37,863 bases of DNA from SVTX01 sp045577415 (GTDB lineage: Bacteria; Bacillota; Clostridia; Oscillospirales; CAG-272), in NCBI GenBank assembly GCA_045577415.1, contig JAZNII010000027.1, positions 1-37,863 on the forward strand, read 5' to 3'. This document shows, one piece after another, positions 16,609-24,951 of the stretch (within the stretch, counting starts at the first letter, position 1; each line of letters opens with the position of its first letter). The notes below the pieces were generated by a model that saw nothing but the letters and a program-made list of their open reading frames with translations, was not told the DNA's origin and searched no databases. The position numbers and the translations under genes are program-made.

Positions 16609-17459
16609 TATGCAATGTCACCTCCAAGCATAGAGAACATATCAAGCTGTTCAGCGTTTGCGGTGGAAGTTGACTTTGTGGGTTCTGTCTTCTTGGGCTT
16701 TGATCCCTTTTTTTCAGATTTTTTTGAGGATTTGGGTGCTGTCTTTCCCGTGTAAGGCTTGGGAACGAATTTTTCTTCGTTCGGATCCTTATCCTCGGGG
16801 GCATCCATATCAAAGAAATATTCCTTTGCCCACTGATAGCAGAGATCATCGGGGACGTCGCTGCCGTAGCCTTCGGCACTTGGCTTGATATCGTTGTCCT
16901 TAATCTCCTGCATAACAAATTCCTTTGCCTTGCGGGTAATGTAACGAAAGCAGTTGACCATATTCTTACGAGGGTGCATGACCTGCTTTGCAAGCTCAAG
17001 ATCCTCATAGCAGAATATCTGTATCATTTCGGTGACACATTGCTTCATATTACGGCGGGTCAGACGCTCGGCATCGTCTCCGACACGTTTGGATGATGCT
17101 GCAGCAAGTGCGGCATCATCCATAGCGAGCGCATTCTCCCACGCAAACAGTTCTGCTTCCTCTTTGGCTTTTTTCTTTGCTTCCCATTCTGCTTTGCGTT
17201 TGGCTTCGGCTTCTTCGTGTTCTTTTCTTTTTTGTTCTTCGTTATCTTCGGGAGGAGCTTCATCTGCCGGAGCACCTTCCACAGGCTCATCGTCTTTGGT
17301 TAGCTTGGCAAGTGCTGCTTGCGCAGCTTCAGCTTCAGCCTCTTGGCGTGCATCATATATTTCTTCGGCTTTTGCGCGAAGATCCATTTCGTCTGCGTTA
17401 TCCGTGTCGGTATACTGCGCAGCACGTCTATCAATATCCATTTCTGAGAAAACTCCCAT
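16608..17459 (-). CDS. PcfK-like protein with a clamp-binding-type C-terminus
   Basis: 283 residues. Residues about 25-115 are an Ala/Glu/Lys-rich helical, probably coiled-coil stretch. The PcfK-like core is about residues 130-220 (MKQCVTEMIQIFCYEDLELA ... DDLCYQWAKEYFFD). A Lys/Ser/Thr-rich linker leads to a C-terminal QLDMF, which fits the QL-x-LF type of sliding-clamp-binding motif. AAAGGAGATATAAAG precedes the ATG. It is co-translated with the PcfJ-like gene. A clamp interaction would place the PcfK/PcfJ pair at the replication fork (inference). Confidence 0.82.
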   Translation of the reverse strand: MGVFSEMDIDRRAAQYTDTDNADEMDLRAKAEEIYDARQEAEAEAAQAALAKLTKDDEPVEGAPADEAPPEDNEEQKRKEHEEAEAKRKAEWEAKKKAKEEAELFAWENALAMDDAALAAASSKRVGDDAERLTRRNMKQCVTEMIQIFCYEDLELAKQVMHPRKNMVNCFRYITRKAKEFVMQEIKDNDIKPSAEGYGSDVPDDLCYQWAKEYFFDMDAPEDKDPNEEKFVPKPYTGKTAPKSSKKSEKKGSKPKKTEPTKSTSTANAEQLDMFSMLGGDIA

Positions 17460-17494
17460 CTTTATATCTCCTTTGATTTATATTTTGGTTTTAA

Positions 17495-17734
17495 TTATTC
17501 CTGCGGAAACTTAAATGTCTGTATCCCGTCAAGCTTTTCTGAAAGAGGAGAAGCACCGGGTTCGGTTTCAAACGTGTCGCTCTGCGCAATGTCATCGGGA
17601 TCTTCAAAAAGAATGATAGGAATTGCTTCTGTTTCTATCTCGGGGGGATCTATAGATGCAAATACACACAAAATGACCATTACAGTGAGAACAAGAGAAA
17701 CAATTACCAATCCGCAAATATCACTAGTTTTCAT
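17495..17734 (-). CDS. Small single-pass membrane protein
   Basis: 79 residues. One hydrophobic segment lies near the N-terminus (GLVIVSLVLTVMVILCVFA, residues 8-26), followed by an acidic, Pro/Glu-rich tail predicted outside the cell. There is no cysteine lipobox. An AAGGAAGG site lies upstream of the ATG. It sits between the primase and PcfK-like genes. The function is unknown. Confidence 0.7.
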   Translation of the reverse strand: MKTSDICGLVIVSLVLTVMVILCVFASIDPPEIETEAIPIILFEDPDDIAQSDTFETEPGASPLSEKLDGIQTFKFPQE

Positions 17735-17772
17735 AATATAAATACCTTCCTTGTTTGAATTAAATAAAGATA

Positions 17773-17810
17773 GGGATACGCAGAGTAATTCTCGTTCGTA
17801 TCCCTTTTTT
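17773..17810. terminator. Hairpin between primase and membrane-protein genes
   Basis: GGGATACG/CGTATCCC forms an 8-bp stem with a 16-base loop. It has a T run on the plus strand and a weaker TATCTTTATTT tail on the minus strand, so for the leftward operon it is at best a partial terminator. Confidence 0.5.
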
Positions 17811-17828
17811 GTTTTTAGGCAAAATGCC

Positions 17829-19523
17829 TTATTTCATTCTTTTCTTGGCGAGCATAGGTGAGAACTTCACCTCGCAAAAACCATCCTTGTCACGGTAAAA
17901 ATACCTCCTGCCGTTTTCATCGTAAAGCTCAAATACATCGGACGGAGCCGTATGTCTGCCTCCATACCCCTCGGGTATACTGTCATTGAACTTGTTAAAG
18001 ATCAGCTCCAGGCAGACCTTTGCGGTATCATCGGTAAAGCAGAACTGCACTCCTTCATGTACCAAAGCGTACTCCGCAGCGGGCGGTTGTTTGTAACCTG
18101 CCTCGTGAAGTGCCTTGATTCCTTCAAAGGCGAAGGACTTTGGCTTTCCGTCTGTGAAATCAAGCTGGTAGATGCGATATCCTTGCTCGCGTCTTTGTGT
18201 CAGCAGATCGTTCTTAAAGGTTTCATCATCTGCCTGTCCGTATGCGGAGAATTCCTCGGCAGTAAAGCCAAGATGCTCCTCAAGCGTTCCTTCGTGCTCA
18301 TTTGACTCGTGCCATGCACTGATTTCATCTTCAAGCGCATCAAAATCGCACAATCCGTAGATAAATCGTTTCTTAAAATTCATTCTTGTTACGACCTCCT
18401 TTCCGGTCTGTTGTCTTTTTAGGGCGAGCTGCCAATCGTCGATACCCTTATAGTTGGGATTCCACGTAAGGCGACGTAGCTCTAATCCGCATTTCTTTGC
18501 TATCAGATAGATATTGGAAACACCTCTATCCACGTTTTCATTACGGAACTTGTCCATATCAGCGGCTTCAACAATGATCTCTGTGCCGTTCTCCTTGAGC
18601 AGAGTGAACATCAGCTCAAGCTGAGCCGTGTTATTGACTCCCGCAATCGCAATAAACGAGCGATTCATCAGGAAGTGTGCAACGTCTGCTTTGAGAAAAC
18701 CCTCGGTAAGATAGACAGCGCGAGCAAATGGATCTCCAACAAAATGTACGGGAGAACCTGAACTTACACCCATTTCCTTACCGGCTGAGGATAGCCATAT
18801 GTACTTTGTTCCGCTTTTATCAGCGTCAGCACCTTCGTCCTTGATGGGAATGTCCAGTCGTATCTGCATACCGCGTATCAGTCCGTCAATTCCACGCACA
18901 GGAATGAGTATCCCCGCCGTTTTGGAATAGAACTTGACCGTCCACTCTCCGTCTTTCATATAGAAGCCCGGGACACCCTCAAGTGTACAGCCTTTTTCTC
19001 GAAGTACCCTCGCAAATTTTTTACAAGAGTAAAAGGGAGGCGTGCTTCGGTACTGAAGCTTGTCGATCTGCTCGTTGGTAAGTCCTCGAACCTCGTTCAG
19101 ATGACGTCTATGCTCCTTGGATAAGGTCAGCATATTCAGCATCATGGAGAAGGTCTGGTGTATCGTGCGTATGTCCGCGAGTTGCGATTGTACCGCATAC
19201 TCCTGCTCACGGGGAGCAGGAGATGTCGGTTCATAACGTTGAGTATCAAACTCACCGTTTTGCAGACTTTCGCAGATTTCCCGATAGGCTTCGGAATTAC
19301 TGATATTATTTATCCTTGCGTAAAGAGAAAGCATACCGCCGTGCTCACCGCAGTAATTACAGCGCCATGAATCCTTTTCCGTACTGATGCTCATTTTTCC
19401 TCGTTTATCACCGCAAATGGGGCAGTCGTAATAACCGCCTGTTGCGTGTGGACGGCGCATCCGCAAATGCAAAAGCTCGGCAACGTCCTGAATGCCAAAC
19501 GGGAAATCGTGCGATTTATTCAT
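17829..19523 (-). CDS. DNA primase, DnaG-like
   Basis: 564 residues from the ATG at 19523, chosen because AAAGGAGTG lies 7 bases upstream; a longer frame adds six residues. The CHC2-like zinc finger is complete (CPICGDKRGKMSIS ... WRCNYCGEHGG; Cys34, 37, 55 and 58). A TOPRIM-like core follows, with Glu in VYLTEGFLKADVA and Asp residues in VEAADMDKF and GIDDW. The C-terminal 190 residues are specific to this type of mobile-element primase and are not a DnaB-binding domain that I can recognise. It would prime replication of the element together with RecD2 and YqaJ encoded upstream. Confidence 0.9.
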   Translation of the reverse strand: MNKSHDFPFGIQDVAELLHLRMRRPHATGGYYDCPICGDKRGKMSISTEKDSWRCNYCGEHGGMLSLYARINNISNSEAYREICESLQNGEFDTQRYEPTSPAPREQEYAVQSQLADIRTIHQTFSMMLNMLTLSKEHRRHLNEVRGLTNEQIDKLQYRSTPPFYSCKKFARVLREKGCTLEGVPGFYMKDGEWTVKFYSKTAGILIPVRGIDGLIRGMQIRLDIPIKDEGADADKSGTKYIWLSSAGKEMGVSSGSPVHFVGDPFARAVYLTEGFLKADVAHFLMNRSFIAIAGVNNTAQLELMFTLLKENGTEIIVEAADMDKFRNENVDRGVSNIYLIAKKCGLELRRLTWNPNYKGIDDWQLALKRQQTGKEVVTRMNFKKRFIYGLCDFDALEDEISAWHESNEHEGTLEEHLGFTAEEFSAYGQADDETFKNDLLTQRREQGYRIYQLDFTDGKPKSFAFEGIKALHEAGYKQPPAAEYALVHEGVQFCFTDDTAKVCLELIFNKFNDSIPEGYGGRHTAPSDVFELYDENGRRYFYRDKDGFCEVKFSPMLAKKRMK

Positions 19524-19563
19524 TCGAAACACTCCTTTCAAGGGTGGATTTTATTTTGTGTCT

Positions 19564-20529
19564 TTAAGCCGCTTTTGTTTCATTAAGCTTCGACATAATA
19601 GAAGCTGCTGCACGGAGAATATTATCCTCTCCGTTATATGCGGTAAGATACCATTTCAGAGATATAGGGCGTCTGTCAACGACCTGATCCATTGTCCAAC
19701 CCTTGCAGGTTCCAACAGGAATAACATAGTTTCTCGCTTCTTCAATGGTCATCAAAGCGCAGATTTCTTCAACCGACATACTGTTGTTGTAGGGAAGAGC
19801 ATTATCATCCTCACGGATCTCCGTTACTTCCTGTACGGGCACAACAACCGAAGGCGCAGGGGGGACAACCGCAGGTGCGGGATTTTCTTCCGCAACAGAT
19901 GCCTCTTTAACTGCTTCGGGAAGTGGAGTGATTGTAGCTTCTTCTATTGGAATTGCAAGCTGTTCAACAACAGGCTCTTCTACAACCGTTTCGGTTATAA
20001 TAGGCTCTGCAATATGCTCAGCTACCTCGGGGGCAGGCTCAACCTTTCTCTCGGGCGGTACTTCAACCTTAACCGCAGGTATTTCCTCCACGGGCTTTGC
20101 ATCCGTTTTCGGCATCTCATCTTCGGATACCAAAGGTCTTCTCGACTCATTGGCAGGCACGAATTGAATACCGAATCCTGCTGACGAAAGTGCTTCGTCA
20201 ACGGCGTTGTGCTGTGCCATTTCAACGTAGAGTCCTCCGGGAGTAGTGTCCTTGTAGGTTTGAGCCGTGAAGCTTGATACGTGATTGGTATCGTTCTTGT
20301 CAAAATACACCCTCGCCTCAATGATAGCGAGCTGATCGGTGATCTTGAGAGCAGAAAGCTTAATTCTGCCGTTGGGATACTTCATACGGAACCAGAGCTT
20401 CTTAACGCTCAGATCAAGCTTGGGACCTTCCTTGGTCTTGCGAAGGAATCTTGTGGGGTCGAAGCCCTTTACGCGATTGAGCTCGGACACAACGGGAACT
20501 GCGTGATACATGGTTTTTGTTTCATTCAT
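19564..20529 (-). CDS. Probable DNA-binding or annealing accessory protein
   Basis: 321 residues. The N-terminal domain (about 1-125) ends in TPGGLYVEMAQHNAVDEALS then SAGFGIQF. This resembles the segment (GG-YIE-AET-A-GRALA-LGFG) seen in phage ssDNA-annealing and ssDNA-binding proteins. A long Pro/Glu/Val-rich linker (about 135-250) follows. The C-terminal domain of about 70 residues contains IPVGTCKGWTMDQVVDRRP, recalling the small module found at the end of some exonucleases. An AGGAG site precedes the ATG. Its location between RecD2 and primase genes supports a role in recombination or replication. The family assignment is tentative. Confidence 0.6.
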   Translation of the reverse strand: MNETKTMYHAVPVVSELNRVKGFDPTRFLRKTKEGPKLDLSVKKLWFRMKYPNGRIKLSALKITDQLAIIEARVYFDKNDTNHVSSFTAQTYKDTTPGGLYVEMAQHNAVDEALSSAGFGIQFVPANESRRPLVSEDEMPKTDAKPVEEIPAVKVEVPPERKVEPAPEVAEHIAEPIITETVVEEPVVEQLAIPIEEATITPLPEAVKEASVAEENPAPAVVPPAPSVVVPVQEVTEIREDDNALPYNNSMSVEEICALMTIEEARNYVIPVGTCKGWTMDQVVDRRPISLKWYLTAYNGEDNILRAAASIMSKLNETKAA

Positions 20530-20594
20530 TTTCTAAATCTCCTCTCATAAATAAAATACGAGCCATTTCCGCATATTCTGCAAAAATAACTCAT

Positions 20595-22844
20595 TTAACC
20601 TACTTTTTTCAGTTGATTGTTCTCGGTCTCGTAAGCAGTAACGTATTTGTTTATACGCTCGCCGAGCAAGGTGTTTCTCACACCCGTGTCATTCTTATGT
20701 ATCGCCATAAACAGCATACCTTTTTCTCCCACGAGGATCACGCGACGCTTTGCACGGGTAATCGCCGTATAGACGAGATTACGCCTCAGCATAATAGCGT
20801 GACTTCGGATAACGGGAATGATAACGACGTCATATTCCGAGCCCTGTGCCTTATGGATGGTAGTAGCATAAGCAATTTCAATATTGCCCATATCCTCCAT
20901 ACCGTATTCCACAATTCGGTCGGTGCCGAAGTCTATCGTTACCTTCATTTCATTCTTGTCGTCCACTCCGATTTTACGGATAAAGCCAATATCGCCGTTG
21001 GACGCTTTTGCATTGTTCTTGTTCTGCATTACCTTGTCGCCCACTCTGAAATAGCGGTTGCCGATCTTGAGGTCGGGAATGTCCTCGTCCTCGGGAGGAT
21101 TGACAAGCTCACGAATGGTTCTGTTGAGCTGTTCCACCGCTGCCAGCCCCTCACTGCGGAAGGGAGAGAGGATCTGCACCTTTTCAATTCCGAATTTCTT
21201 TACAAGGTCACAGTATTGGTTGCAGATAATATCCGCTGCTTCTTCCTGCGTTTTGCATTTCAGAAATAGGAAATCGTCACCGTAATACAGATTGGTGCTA
21301 TCCTCGTTGATGGCTTTCGCGTTGTGTGCGATAAGGCTGTCCGCTTTCTGACGGAAGATCTCGTTAAGAACGGTTACGGGAATTCTGCCGCAGTTAATAA
21401 GCTCACGGAAAACGTCTCCCGCACCTACGCTCTGAAGCTGATCTACGTCGCCTACCAAGATAACCTTTGTCCCTGGTCTGATACGGGAGAAGAAATGGTT
21501 GGCAAGCCACATATCGATCATAGAGCTCTCGTCCACGATGATCAGATCCGCGTCAAGCGGTTCTTTCTTTTTGTCCTTGACGTAGCCGCTGTCTCCGAGA
21601 AGTCCCAAAAGACTGTGAAGCGTTTTCGCATCGTTTCTGCCCGTACTTTCAGCCATTCGTCTGCTCGCGCGTCCCGTGGGTGCCGCAAGCATGATCTTTC
21701 TTGACGGATATAAACGACCAAAGACCTCGATAATTGCTCGAAGAACGGTGGTCTTACCCGTACCGGGAGAACCCGTGATAATAGAAAGATTGCTTTGGAA
21801 CGCCATATAGACTGCCTCACTCTGTCTTTGCGAAAGAGCGATTCCGAGGTTCTGACGAATACTTTCAAGAATTGCCGTAATGTCAACGGGGGCAGGGGGA
21901 GCGCCTAACATCTTTGCGATATTTACTGCCGTTTCATCCTCCTGAACGAAGCTTGTTGTTTGGTACACTCGGTTCTTGTTGCTGACAACTTCACCCTTGA
22001 GTACCATCTGTTCAAGCACTGCCACGATTTCCTCATTGGTTACGCGAACTTGATCACTTGCAAGACGGTCATTAAGGAGTCGGTTGCTTTCCTTGAGCAG
22101 AGCTTCAAGCTCCAAATACAAATGCCCGTTCTCGTTGCGTCCCGTATCGAGGGCGGCGTATATCGCGCCGTGAATTCTCATCGGATCGTTGAGCGTGCAA
22201 TCGCCCTTACGAACGATAGCGTCCACTCGCTTAAAACCGAAGCCCGATATCTGACACAGCTCAAAGGGATTGTTTTGAAGAATCTCTACGCTCTTTGCTC
22301 CGAAATGCTCATAGATCTTTGTTGCCGTTGCCGGCGTTACGTTGAAGGGGGAGAGTAGGATCATAAGACCGCGAAGGCATCTGCTCTCGTCATAGGAAGC
22401 TTTGATTTCTTCAAGCTTTGAGGGCGTAATACCTCGTATCTCCAGCAAGCGTTCAGGTTGCTTTTCCAAGATTTGAAGAGCGTCAGCCCCGAAGCGTTCA
22501 ACGATGAGGTCAGCCGTCTTTTCTCCAACGCCTTTGATAAGGCGAGAGGAAAGGTAGCCTCGTACACCGTCCTTCGTCTGCGGAACGATCTCTTCACAGG
22601 ACTCAACCTGCAACTGCGGTCCGTATTTGCCGTTCTGCCACTCGCCGTTTAGAATCATACTGACTCTATCGGTCTGGGGCAGCTCGTAGCCAACTGCTGT
22701 AAAGCGTATCAGTCGGTCACGGTGCTGAAATGCGCTACGTGCCTTTTGAGGAATGCTTTGGTCGTTGGTCTTAACACTGATCACACAGTATTTGCTCACG
22801 GGATTGTAGTAAATCGTCTTGTCATACACCCCGGTGTAGCTCAT
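20595..22844 (-). CDS. recD2: RecD2-type ATP-dependent DNA helicase
   Basis: 749 residues from the ATG at 22844, 8 bases after AGGAGGTGA; a GTG three codons earlier overlaps that site. The N-terminal OB-like and helix-hairpin-helix region (KGVGEKTADLIVERFGADAL, EIRGITPSKLEEI) is typical of RecD2. The superfamily 1B motor follows: Walker A GSPGTGKTT, motif II IVDESSMID, motif III GDVDQLQSVGAG, and motif VI VYTAITRAKRRVILVG, with TIHKAQGSEYD between. All motifs are complete, so an active 5'-3' helicase is expected. Cellular RecD2 acts in repair; here it belongs to the element's replication operon, next to a YqaJ nuclease. Confidence 0.95.
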   Translation of the reverse strand: MSYTGVYDKTIYYNPVSKYCVISVKTNDQSIPQKARSAFQHRDRLIRFTAVGYELPQTDRVSMILNGEWQNGKYGPQLQVESCEEIVPQTKDGVRGYLSSRLIKGVGEKTADLIVERFGADALQILEKQPERLLEIRGITPSKLEEIKASYDESRCLRGLMILLSPFNVTPATATKIYEHFGAKSVEILQNNPFELCQISGFGFKRVDAIVRKGDCTLNDPMRIHGAIYAALDTGRNENGHLYLELEALLKESNRLLNDRLASDQVRVTNEEIVAVLEQMVLKGEVVSNKNRVYQTTSFVQEDETAVNIAKMLGAPPAPVDITAILESIRQNLGIALSQRQSEAVYMAFQSNLSIITGSPGTGKTTVLRAIIEVFGRLYPSRKIMLAAPTGRASRRMAESTGRNDAKTLHSLLGLLGDSGYVKDKKKEPLDADLIIVDESSMIDMWLANHFFSRIRPGTKVILVGDVDQLQSVGAGDVFRELINCGRIPVTVLNEIFRQKADSLIAHNAKAINEDSTNLYYGDDFLFLKCKTQEEAADIICNQYCDLVKKFGIEKVQILSPFRSEGLAAVEQLNRTIRELVNPPEDEDIPDLKIGNRYFRVGDKVMQNKNNAKASNGDIGFIRKIGVDDKNEMKVTIDFGTDRIVEYGMEDMGNIEIAYATTIHKAQGSEYDVVIIPVIRSHAIMLRRNLVYTAITRAKRRVILVGEKGMLFMAIHKNDTGVRNTLLGERINKYVTAYETENNQLKKVG

Positions 22845-22898
22845 TATCCTCACCTCCTGTGGTTTCGTTTGTTTTCATAATGGTTTCCTTTCTTGTGA

Positions 22899-23957
22899 TT
22901 AGGCAGCCTTCGCCGCCGATTTCTTAACGTAGAATCTCCTTGATTCCGATACGGTTACAAACTGCTCGTAAACGTCGGGGTACTGCATCTGCAATCTGAA
23001 CAAGTCCTCTTTGCTGATACCCGGCTTCTTTGAGGGATTGTAGGTGATGGTATAATCGGTTCCGTCTCGGCTGTATGTCGCCGTACAACACCGTCCCATT
23101 TCATCCACGATCCGCCCCTGCAACCGTTTCATCTCGTTATCAATACGAGTGATTTCAGCATTGAGTGCCGATTTCTGCTCCTTGAGTTCGAGAAAACGCA
23201 TGGCTCCGTTGACGTTTGCGAAGCTAAGCTCAATAGCGGCAGCGTTGGGATCCGCTGTGCCGAAATGGTTTTTCACGCTCTCTAAAATCAAGTCGCCGTC
23301 CTCTAAATAGGGAGGGGGAATTCTTGAAAGAATGTGATTGTGCCAATAGTCGTACTCGATAGCAATCAATTCTTCCTCGTAATCCTTATCGCGCGTGATA
23401 TGACGGATGATCGTTTCGTTTTCGCTATTGCCGTAAAGACAACAGAAATAAACGTGATCTACGTTGATGACCGCCATATAATGCCGTCCTTGGATCTCGT
23501 AGTTGACCGGAACGACCTCCTCACCGTCACGCCACCAATGGTCTGTTGCGTTGTGGTTTGTGGTCTTGATCTCCAGTATTGCCGTTTCACCGTTTGGCAG
23601 GGTAATGAAGTAATCGACGTCAGCAAGCATAAACGGATATTGCGGATGATAGAACATCTTTTTTACCTGATAGATGTGAAAGCCCGTCCTCACGTGGAAG
23701 ATCTCGGCTACCAAATCCTCAAGCAAATGTCCCATCTTCTTTTGTACCCAGTTTTCCTCGGGATCCTCGAAGGTTACGATTTTAAGTTTATCGTAATACA
23801 AGTCCCGCGCTGTTTTGAACGGCGACACACCGAGAATCGATGCGGCATCACTGCCACCGATACCTCGTCTTCGGTATTCCAGCCAATCGCTCTCCGGCAA
23901 GTCCTTTGTGTCTACAAGCACTTGCGGCTTGTAGCTTTGTGTTGCAGTGTCAGGCAC
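22899..23957 (-). CDS. YqaJ-type viral recombinase nuclease
   Basis: 352 residues. YqaJ motifs: RRRGIGGSDAASILGVSPFK (about residues 28-47), a metal-site Glu in the GHLLEDLVAEIF segment, the PD-(D/E)XK core ILEIKTTNHNATDHWW, and YEIQGRHYMAVINVDHVYF. The C-terminal 130 residues are helical with a short coiled coil. The GTG at 23957 is preferred: GAGG lies 8 bases upstream and it starts one base after the stop of the newly found 52-residue gene; a GTG three codons earlier would be in that gene's last codons. A 5'-3' exonuclease producing recombination substrates is expected. Confidence 0.92.
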   Translation of the reverse strand: MPDTATQSYKPQVLVDTKDLPESDWLEYRRRGIGGSDAASILGVSPFKTARDLYYDKLKIVTFEDPEENWVQKKMGHLLEDLVAEIFHVRTGFHIYQVKKMFYHPQYPFMLADVDYFITLPNGETAILEIKTTNHNATDHWWRDGEEVVPVNYEIQGRHYMAVINVDHVYFCCLYGNSENETIIRHITRDKDYEEELIAIEYDYWHNHILSRIPPPYLEDGDLILESVKNHFGTADPNAAAIELSFANVNGAMRFLELKEQKSALNAEITRIDNEMKRLQGRIVDEMGRCCTATYSRDGTDYTITYNPSKKPGISKEDLFRLQMQYPDVYEQFVTVSESRRFYVKKSAAKAA

Positions 23958-23958
23958 T

Positions 23959-24117
23959 TTATGCACCTCGCTTTCTGCATTGCTTCAGGAACACAGCCTG
24001 TCTGTACTCCGTCCGCAGGGGATACTTCGTTTCTTTCTTCAGCTCCTTTCTTAGAATCTGCTGCTTGATCTTGGCGTTACTCTTTTTGTGAAAACGCCGC
24101 TTGTGTTTGTTGTTCAT
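23959..24117 (-). CDS. 52-residue highly basic protein, first gene of the replication operon
   Basis: The ATG at 24117 is preceded by AAAGGTGG, and the frame ends in a TAA one base before the YqaJ GTG. The peptide is about 40 percent Lys/Arg (starts MNNKHKRRFHKKSNAKIKQQ), so nucleic-acid binding or a structural role with DNA is likely. The tight junction with the next gene and the first place in the operon argue that it is real. No family is recognised. Confidence 0.7.
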   Translation of the reverse strand: MNNKHKRRFHKKSNAKIKQQILRKELKKETKYPLRTEYRQAVFLKQCRKRGA

Positions 24118-24173
24118 TCTTTTCTGAACCACCTTTCATTATTTATTACCAGAGCCATACGGCTGTTGGACAA

Positions 24174-24258
24174 AATAAAAAAAGCGAGAATGAACCTCCA
24201 AGCCAAAGATCGGCAGTGGTGTTTACGGTGTATCGTAAACCAAATTCATTCTCGCTTT
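24174..24258 (-). terminator. Attenuator-type terminator in the leader of the replication operon
   Basis: In the leftward transcript a 14-bp perfect stem (AAAGCGAGAATGAA / TTCATTCTCGCTTT, 24245-24258 and 24181-24194) encloses a second perfect hairpin (GTTTACG/CGTAAAC, 24221-24240) and is followed by TTTTTTTATTTTG. It lies between the leader peptide and the first gene, and the leader's stop codon is inside the first arm. Ribosomes at the end of the leader would therefore open the stem. Confidence 0.8.
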
Positions 24259-24362
24259 GTGGGCAAAAAAGCCCTAAAAATATAAAAATAGCCAGTATTA
24301 GCCCATAGTAAGAAACAGGGCAGAGTCATACTGACTGCATACAAAAATAACCACGTGTGCAT
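24246..24362 (-). CDS. 38-residue hydrophobic leader peptide
   Basis: The ATG at 24362 opens a 38-codon frame (MHTWLFLYAVSMTLPCFLLW then a short Tyr/Phe-rich part ending KRE) that stops in the 5' arm of the terminator. It lies wholly in the about 300-base leader between a strong promoter and the first gene. There is a weak AAAGGA about 26 bases upstream. A small AAGT/ACTT hairpin (24366-24378) between that site and the ATG would shorten the effective distance if folded. The layout is that of leader peptides controlling antibiotic-resistance and Tn916-type genes through ribosome movement. Confidence 0.6.
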   Translation of the reverse strand: MHTWLFLYAVSMTLPCFLLWANTGYFYIFRAFLPTKRE

Positions 24363-24422
24363 TGCAAGTTAAAAACTTACGGGTGTCCTTTCGGATGGCG
24401 CACAAAAATCAACTACATCTGT

Positions 24423-24451
24423 ATTATACCACAAGATGCTCATTTTGTCAA
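24423..24451 (-). promoter_or_regulatory. Promoter of the leftward replication operon
   Basis: TTGACA (24451-24446) and TATAAT (24428-24423) lie on the minus strand with exactly 17 bases between. The start point should be near 24416, giving an about 300-base leader. Confidence 0.9.
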
Positions 24452-24510
24452 GAGAGGTGGTTGTGCATATATACTGGTTATTATAAACAATCACTGCAAT
24501 TCTTTTGAGT

Positions 24511-24555
24511 GAAAATTCCAAGTGAATTATGTTTTAGAATTCACTTTGGAAATTC
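24511..24555. repeat. Imperfect inverted repeat in the AT-rich intergenic region
   Basis: GAAAATTCCAA-GTGAATT and AATTCAC-TTTGGAAATTC face each other across 10 bases. It lies about 60 bases upstream of the replication-operon promoter in very AT-rich DNA. It may be an operator or part of an origin; there is no direct evidence for either. Confidence 0.5.
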
Positions 24556-24804
24556 ATGTACTTTTTTGTGTTTTCTTGTATTATCAAATTAAAGTCAATC
24601 TACATATGATGTTAATGTAGAAAGAAAAAACTTAGTTTAAATATAACCTTGCTGCCAAAAAGTTCCATTAAAATTGGCGCAAAAAAAAACGTATATAATA
24701 CTATGGGCTGCGCAAACTATGTTTTACCGATACGAAATATATAGATGTTATATCCAATTATTTGGTTTTCTTAACAAAGAATACAGAAAAAATGTTAAAT
24801 TCTA
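24556..24804. other. AT-rich intergenic DNA
   Basis: No credible gene. The sequence is rich in A/T runs between the dyad at 24511 and the promoter at 24805. It would suit an origin or transfer region, but no iterons or nick-site motif were recognised. Confidence 0.35.
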
Positions 24805-24857
24805 TTGACAAATTATATAGAATATGGTAGAATATAAATGGTAAATGCCTTCTACCA
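24805..24857 (+). promoter_or_regulatory. Promoter with a dyad over its -10 box and start site
   Basis: TTGACA (24805-24810) and TAGAAT (24828-24833) are 17 bases apart. ATGGTAGAA (24824-24832) and TTCTACCAT (24849-24857) form a perfect inverted repeat across the -10 box and start. Downstream to the next promoter there is no gene with a ribosome binding site, only a GGCAAAAA/TTTTTGCC hairpin (24904-24941). The product may be a short RNA. Confidence 0.65.
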
Positions 24858-24951
24858 TCCAAGAAACTTTCTGGCCATTGTGTATAAAAATTAGCTGATT
24901 TGTGGCAAAAAACTTGTGCATTTTGCGCTTGTACTTTTTGCCTAAAAGGAC

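Noticed and set aside
17032..17514. 160-residue Ser/Ala-rich plus-strand frame
   Set aside because: Complement of the Ala/Glu/Lys-rich helix of the PcfK-like protein.
19492..20184. 230-residue plus-strand frame rich in Arg, Asn and Tyr
   Set aside because: It is the complement of the Pro/Glu/Val-rich linker of the accessory protein; low complexity only.
23334..24068. 244-residue plus-strand frame
   Set aside because: Antisense to YqaJ motifs and to the 52-residue basic gene; no site for initiation.
24838..24899. Two overlapping mini-frames after the promoter at 24805
   Set aside because: Neither ATG has a Shine-Dalgarno sequence; the transcript is more likely non-coding.
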